Positions 19,549-24,579 of a stretch of DNA of 24,579 nt are shown here, piece by piece (position 1 is the stretch's first letter; each line of letters starts with the position of its first letter). The DNA comes from Syncephalis plumigaleata (Eukaryota > Zoopagomycota > Zoopagomycetes > Zoopagales > Piptocephalidaceae). The translations under genes were made by a program, and so were the position numbers. The notes under the pieces are model-generated. The model ran no database searches and was not told the DNA's origin. It was given only the letters and a program-made list of their open reading frames with translations. The DNA lies in the NCBI GenBank assembly GCA_025201365.1, contig JAIXMF010000199.1, positions 1 through 24,579 on the forward strand, written 5' to 3'.

Positions 19549-20089
19549 TGATAATAACAATAAAGCAATACCTTACTGAAGTGACCGACGCTTGAAAATG
19601 AAGACGATATGTAAACAATAATACTAAGAGACTTGCTGAAACCTTTTGACGAAAGCGGTGTCAATAATACGGTGACAGTAAAAGAGAGAACGGTTGCCAC
19701 TAGTGTACCAACTACAATTGACATGAGATGTTGACTAATGAATCCTTCTCTTTAATAGAACATAAGAATATTTATATAGGTGTCATTCGTATATAGTGTG
19801 AATAAATTATGCTCCTCACGCCATGTGCAAAGTGCTGATCAACGAATTCTCATCAACTTGCATGGACGCGCATTTTAATGCATATATGCTAAATTGAATT
19901 ACTCTAGCTTTAATTACGACCTATACACCTACTTGTCTCGCTCACCTTATAGAATTGATGATGATAGTTATCGCTACCAATGAAGCATGCATGACTAACA
20001 CTGATTTATCATTATTATTACGCTTGACATTGTTGCGTTCCGTCAGTGGGCATTTTTACGGTGATAATGGATATTGCTCACGTCAACCG
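19549..20089. other. Stretch between Gag remnant and IleRS copy 2
   Basis: No gene is supported. Part may be the 5' leader or LTR of the retroelement, but I found no matching direct repeat. The last bases, tggatattg at 20068-20076, pair in register with 5406-5414 before the big direct repeat. Confidence 0.4.
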
Positions 20090-20091
20090 TT

Positions 20092-21299
20092 TTGCATTCT
20101 CATCGTCACTTGATAGACCAATACACTTTACATGAACTACATTGCTCTGCCACGTTAATTAGCAATGCCTATGAAGTATTCTCGTTCAATAAAGGTATGT
20201 TGATAAGAAGTGTGAGCAGCATACGCAACGGTAGAATTAATATTTGCTTTGTTTATTGTAGCTATTCAGGAATTGAATCGCTTTACCAACTCGCAACTAT
20301 CGGCGTCCTACTTTGAATCTATCAAGGAGCGGCTTTACGTTGACGACAAGTTATCGTTGGCACGAAGGTCGGCACAGACTGCCGTATACCGCGTAAGAAG
20401 CCATTGATACTTGGTATGCAATTGCAGCTAAGCAAGAAATACTGCATAGATAATTGAGGTGTACACACGCGCACTCGCACCAACTACTTGTCATTTAGCC
20501 GAGGAGATTCAGCTTTTCTCCTCGTCGAGTTGGTCGACACCGCTTGACAGCGTATTCCAGTCGGGATGGATATCTCTGGTAAACACTTGCAATTACTGAG
20601 CTATGTGTGGTCTAACACTCGAGCATTGGCAATGAATAGGATGATCGTTGGCATAATATTGCTTTGGAGCAAGACTGGATAGTGCTACGACACCTTTGTA
20701 GTCAGTATTACCAGCTAGTCGAGAAGGTGCGGCAGGCCAAGTAAGTGCTATCTGCAGTATACCAAATGATTTGTTTACAAATTTCATTGTCTGACAAGGG
20801 AACCAAGGCAAGCGAGCAAATCGATCTGTCACTAGAACTAGAAGACAGAGCAATGTCTCCACTAGGCCAACTGCTACAGAAATACAGTAAGATAATAACA
20901 ATAGCGATAGTGATATTATTTGTACATATTTACTAAGCAATATGCATTAGCATCACAACTACCTGAACTGTTCTTATGTGCATCGGTTAATATTGCTGCA
21001 CAGTCGACATTAACCACAAGAAATGACACTGTCCTTATTAGTGAAACGATATCATTACCAAGTAAGTATGAAGTATGCAGTATGAGTGTGCCATGATAAT
21101 GACTATTAATCTACAACGTAATAGACACTATGAACGGTGCATCTGGCCAAATGATTCTACATTTATCGGCACGACATAAATGCCGAGATGTTGGAGCTAT
21201 CGATCTGATCAGCCGGAATGTCTATGCAATCGATGCCGACTTGTTGTGAACAATAACAAGGGACATGTCATTACTACTGCTATGCATTCATATAACTAA
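20092..21299 (+). pseudogene. Mitochondrial-type isoleucyl-tRNA synthetase, 3' fragment, copy 2
   Basis: Copy of the fragment at 5430-6637 with the same inferred exons (add 14662) and the same one-base frame break in the KC-x-RCW zinc finger at about 21184-21188. It again lacks the aminoacylation domain: the sequence upstream belongs to the retroelement region. Just before the identical block the two copies would encode different residues (WILLTSTV here, WILITFIF in copy 1). The homology thus reaches slightly further than the identity. Not functional as a synthetase. Confidence 0.85.
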
Positions 21300-21977
21300 T
21301 AGCAACATCCCATCGATGGTGTCCTAGCAAGCCTATTGAATAACGACCCCATTCATTCGATCATCCTGAACATATAGAACCAAGTTGTCAGACACATACC
21401 AATTATAAATTGTTACTTTATCATACTGTATTCGCGTACGATATTCACTATTAGTTGAATGGACTAGAATGATCAGCTAGCAATTATTACTACTAATGAT
21501 ACCATCATCATCATCTGTCTATTAACATCCAGATGGTATGATCAATTATAGATATTGATACACGCGATACTACTATTATGCAATCTATGCTACATTAATT
21601 ACTGCCAGCATAGCGAACACTCGATTATTACCATTGACGGCATTTCCATATGAGTATGGGCAATCGTCATCTCAATCAATAGATTAGACTGAGCATATCA
21701 CATGGCTGACATACCGCAGCAAGTATTCGGTAATTAGAATGGAGTCGGATGTTATTCTCGGTCAGTGGGTGGACTAACCGTTTCAGTCGTCGTCAAAACC
21801 CAGCAAGACTAATCACCTAGTATAGATTCATCCATGACATACACCATTTGCATTAATGTAGAACAATGATTGCTCGAAGAATCAGCATATAGCTATTGTA
21901 AAGATGGATGTTTATTCCGTAAAAGCATTGGCAAGAATATCATAGCGAGTACATCATAATAAAATCTGTGTTTACGC
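21300..21977. other. Non-coding 3' flank of IleRS fragment, copy 2
   Basis: Repeat of 6638-7315. No coding frame recognised. Confidence 0.55.
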
Positions 21978-22008
21978 TGTAATGGAATGAGCAAGCCATT
22001 TTGCCTGC

Positions 22009-22048
22009 TTATTTAGTGTGTGGTATAAAAAGGACGCGCACTAAATAA
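22009..22048 (+). promoter_or_regulatory. TATA-box promoter inside a perfect dyad
   Basis: ggtataaaaagg (22022-22033) is a strong TATA-box match. It sits at the centre of a perfect 10 bp inverted repeat, ttatttagtg (22009-22018) and cactaaataa (22039-22048). A C/T-rich leader follows (ttctttctttctttc near 22070-22085). Transcription would start about 25-35 bases downstream on the plus strand and serve the gene at 22446. Confidence 0.65.
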
Positions 22049-22445
22049 TGTCACATCATCAACTCATTCATTTCTTTCTTTCTTTCAACACTAAAAAGCA
22101 CTCACTAAAAGCTATTCACTTGAACTTTAAACGCTGTTTGTTTTCTTGTAGCTTACTAAACCATAACTGGTAAGTATATTGTTGATTATGTTGCTGCTGT
22201 ATCTCCCTTGTATGTTGTCTGTACGTATTCGTCTCTGTTCTACCCGTTGTATGTTCTCTCGTGTGTAATAGTCTCGTGTGCATGACTATGCTATTTACAC
22301 TGCAAGCGCTCTTCTCAAATACTTTCTATTGTATGTACTCCATATGTGCTTCTCCCCACTACATACTTGTTCTATGTTACTCACGCTGTTCTAATTAATT
22401 GATAGTACAAGCATCCATCTGCATCTACCTGTATTCATCTGCAGT
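22049..22445 (+). other. 5' leader with an intron
   Basis: Non-coding leader of the gene at 22446. A donor ctg/gtaagt at 22170 and an acceptor atctgcag ending at 22444 would remove a 275-base intron that stops one base before the ATG. The intron is longer than others in the window and pyrimidine-rich. Confidence 0.5.
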
Positions 22446-22883
22446 ATGTTTTCAGCTTACCAATCCATCTTTATGCCATCTGTGCACGGTGCACAGGGCA
22501 ATAACATTGTGCCACCACACGTCACGGTAAGTGATTATGGCACTAGCAGTTGAAACGCGTTACTAATACGTCACACTTAGTGTGGTATGGTGGGCTTACG
22601 CCCGTTTTATAATTCAGAAGCGACATCCGCGTCAATGATCGTTCGTAAGCGATCACACTCCGAAATTGAGTTAAAACTAAAAAGCACTTCGGTGCATAAA
22701 AAGACTCGTCGTCTCGAGCCTGAGCGCAAGCTCAGTATTGCGCAGCGCATCAAACAACGCGCTATTGAGCGCAAAAAGCTCTGGCGCCAGTGGAATCGCG
22801 AGCGCCTAAGCCGCATCGGCGCTACGCCTCCCCCGCTCTCGCTACTACCTCTCTCCCTCATATTGATCCTTTCTATATCTTAA
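22446..22883 (+). CDS. Small basic protein of unknown function (2 coding exons)
   Basis: Exon 22446-22526 (ATG, 27 codons, MFSAYQSIFMPSV start) joins in phase to 22581-22883 across a GT-AG intron with an actaat branch-like site, giving 127 aa. The second exon is rich in Arg and Lys (VRKRSHSEIELKLK, KKTRRLEPERK, then QRIKQRAIERKKLWRQW), which suggests a nuclear or nucleic-acid-binding protein with a helical basic segment. The last 20 residues are hydrophobic Leu/Pro/Ser and may be out of the true frame. No family recognised. A TATA promoter and leader intron upstream support a real gene. Confidence 0.6.
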
Positions 22884-22959
22884 ATCCCTCTCCTATCCCC
22901 GACTTCTGCTTCATCCGCCACTACCACTCCTCCTCCTCCTCCAACAATACCCCACGCCA

Positions 22960-23214
22960 ATGGAAGACGTCCAATATCAACGGGACATCGCTCCATTGGC
23001 GATCATCTTTAAACCTAACACCACGGCTCGACCCAGCCGTCCTCCTCTCCGCTCTCGCCGCAATTCCCGCACCTCCCGCCCTCATCTTCCTTCTCCTCCC
23101 ATTTCCCCTACCACCCCCTCTCCCTCCAAGTCTGGTTCGGTAGGGTCGGCCAAACCAGACAAACCACAACGCAAGCATGATCGTCGCGTGCGTCGTGTGA
23201 TACCCGATGAATAA
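22960..23214 (+). CDS. Proline/arginine-rich open frame, possible C-terminal continuation
   Basis: An 84-codon frame, different in phase from the preceding exon. It is rich in Pro, Ser and Arg (RPSRPPLRSRRNSRTSRP, then KHDRRVRRVIPDE) and ends at a run of TAA codons. A 3' UTR-like intron (gtaagt at 23228, acceptor near 23279) follows. The basic, low-complexity style resembles the end of a nuclear protein. No GT donor occurs between about 22805 and 22965 to join it to the upstream exon by a normal intron. Either an indel separates them or this is chance openness of C-rich DNA. Confidence 0.3.
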   Translation: MEDVQYQRDIAPLAIIFKPNTTARPSRPPLRSRRNSRTSRPHLPSPPISPTTPSPSKSGSVGSAKPDKPQRKHDRRVRRVIPDE

Positions 23215-23803
23215 TAATAATAATAAGGTAAGTCAACACTAATATACACTACTAATACAATAACTAACATTACTACTAGGTTTTTATTATTACTACTACT
23301 ACTACTATCGGGTTATACCAACAATGTGGCCGTTGCCACACTTTTCCTATTCCATTCAATATGCGCCATGTATGGCCATCTGTATCAAATATGTTTGTTT
23401 TGCTTTCCTGTCAATAAATATTCATAATCTCCTGTATACACTTGTCTAAGCGTGTTTACATTTGGTCATATCTAAAAAGCAAACGATTCAAGTAAGTACA
23501 ATGCACTCATATCACACTACTAATACTTTTTATTAGACATTAGCTTATCATCAAATCCATCATCATTCAATAGGTTAGTGCATATCGATCAGTTACTACG
23601 ACATCTAGCACATCATATACCAGTAGTGTATCACCAGCTGTAAAGGTATACCACATTGTAATTGACACTCCATTGTAGGTAATGTTTAATGATGCATCAT
23701 TCTATGGACTACTTGGTCGGCTACACATCGTGGCAACATATGTCGTATAAGTGTACCAAGTTGAGATATTCACTTTATTATTCCTTGATGTCTACATAGC
23801 TAA
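23215..23803. other. Intergenic / 3' UTR stretch
   Basis: Between the basic-protein gene and the convergent PUF60 gene. It contains (TAA)n at 23211-23225, (ACT)n near 23294-23307, a short gtggc-cgtt-gccac hairpin near 23325-23340 and intron-like signals (gtaagt near 23490, attag near 23535). No coding frame recognised. Confidence 0.4.
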
Positions 23804-24557
23804 TCAATGATTGTCTCGAATAAACGCACCCTGGTTGTAAAAGTCGGCCGCCAACTGTCGTCCACCGAACCAGCGACCATGGAGCATCTTTACCGCTTGC
23901 TGTGCATCAGACACATCATCAACCTGCACGAATATATAGGCGGCACCAGCGATGTAGTTGTCAACTTTAATGGGAATACGAGTTATGACATCAAAGCGAC
24001 GACACTCCTCCTCGAGCTCTTCGTTTAGTGTATTGTCCGCTTCACCGGCAGTGACTGCATTAGCAATACACACCACAGTAGTTGTCCTGTTGTCGTTCTT
24101 TTGTGCACGATCATGTACAACACGAGCTGCCTATACCAGCGATGTTACTCGATATATCAGTACATACGCGTTGCCTACCTCTTCACTCTGTGCGAGTTTC
24201 TGCATTACCGCGTAACGTTGACTTCCTTTAATACTGATGTTTTCTTCACCCAATACACTATTCAATGGTTCCATCGGTGATATTTCCATGAATTGTCCTG
24301 TCAAGATATTGGTATAGTATTCTTAGATTGCTATGTATATATATATGTATGCATGTATGTACGTGTATGCTACCTTTGATCATAGTACTCGTAGTAGCAG
24401 TACTGGCTATCGCGGCAGGTGATGCTTGATGTGGTGCTAATCCTTTTAATGTATTCATGCCTTCAATCAATATGCCATGTATCATGGCTGTAATAACATG
24501 GAGACTATTGTCATCTAGTTCACATCCATTCATTGCTGCTATGGCCACTGGAACTAT
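23804..24557 (-). CDS. PUF60: PUF60-like splicing factor, C-terminal part (cut by window edge)
   Basis: PUF60 is a U2AF65-related splicing factor that helps recognise 3' splice sites. Minus-strand exons: 24374-24557, 24179-24297 and 23804-24130, joined by GT-AG introns into 210 codons (209 residues and the stop). The first part reads as the end of RRM2 (AIAAMNGCELDDNSLHV), followed by an Ala/Ser/Thr linker. ENISIKGSQRYAVMQKL matches the conserved motif before the last domain. The C-terminal UHM follows: IPIKVDN, AGAAYIFVQVDDV, then HGRWFGGR (the Arg-Trp-Phe of UHM domains) and DFYNQGAF, ending in TGA at 23804-23806. The N-terminal RRMs lie beyond the window. RBM39 or U2AF large subunit are alternatives, but the ENISIKGS motif favours PUF60. 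Confidence 0.88.
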
Positions 24558-24579
24558 CTATTCGATTCGAAATCAATAA

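Larger units (their letters stand above)
20090..21977. repeat. 1.9 kb direct repeat, copy 2
   Basis: Same orientation and, as far as I can see, same sequence as 5428-7315 at an offset of 14662. It diverges at the 3' end right after tttacgc, with the neighbouring bases still loosely alike (ggtattagaatg against tgtaatggaatg). Confidence 0.95.

Noticed and set aside
1-24579. tRNA, rRNA, CRISPR or telomere repeats
   Set aside because: Read for cloverleaf-like blocks, regular spaced repeats and telomeric tracts; none convincing by eye. A covariance-model scan could still find a tRNA.

Overview
The window looks like compact nuclear DNA of a small-genome eukaryote. Its genes are cut by many introns of about 45-90 nt with gtaagt-like donors, ctaac/actaa-like branch sites and tag/cag acceptors. 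Recognisable products are an FHA-kinase of Chk2/Rad53 type, mitochondrial-type isoleucyl-tRNA synthetase, eIF5B, PUF60 and a Ty3-like retroelement. An early-diverging fungus or related opisthokont protist would fit, but the sequence does not settle the lineage. No bacterial operon, CRISPR array, rRNA or tRNA was recognised.

Layout. Positions 1-13174 form a giant imperfect palindrome. The left arm (1-5384, cut by the window start) and right arm (7798-13174) are near-identical inverted copies around a 2.4 kb spacer. Each arm carries the same 14-exon kinase gene, 5' ends facing the spacer. The left copy (989-3542, minus) reads intact to 619 aa. The right copy (9640-12191, plus) has two single-base deletions in exon 1 and is frameshifted. 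The spacer holds a 1,888 bp block (5428-7315) repeated in direct orientation at 20090-21977 with no net indel and no difference that I saw. The block is the 3' third of an IleRS gene plus its 3' flank; both copies lack the catalytic domain and share a frameshift in the C-terminal zinc finger.

From 13648 to 16035 the plus strand holds the whole conserved core of eIF5B (nine exons, 604 codons, no internal stop) without its N-terminal part. It has three apparent lesions: DTPG reads DTPD, and two introns begin AT instead of GT. Positions 16036-18450 are mostly non-coding, with a 93 bp repeat also found in the spacer, an unidentified open exon on the minus strand and a 230 bp purine tract. A decayed Ty3-like element lies on the minus strand at 18451-19548. 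After the second IleRS block comes a TATA-box promoter inside a dyad, then a spliced gene for a small basic protein of unknown function (22446-22883). The minus strand at the right edge encodes the C-terminal part of PUF60 (23804-24557).

Together this looks like a rearranged, duplication-rich locus: an inverted checkpoint-kinase duplication, two partial IleRS copies and a truncated eIF5B abutting the palindrome edge. The intact IleRS, and a functional eIF5B if this copy is dead, must lie elsewhere. A mis-assembly or amplification chimera is the main alternative for the palindrome. The indel differences between the arms argue that they are at least separately sequenced copies.
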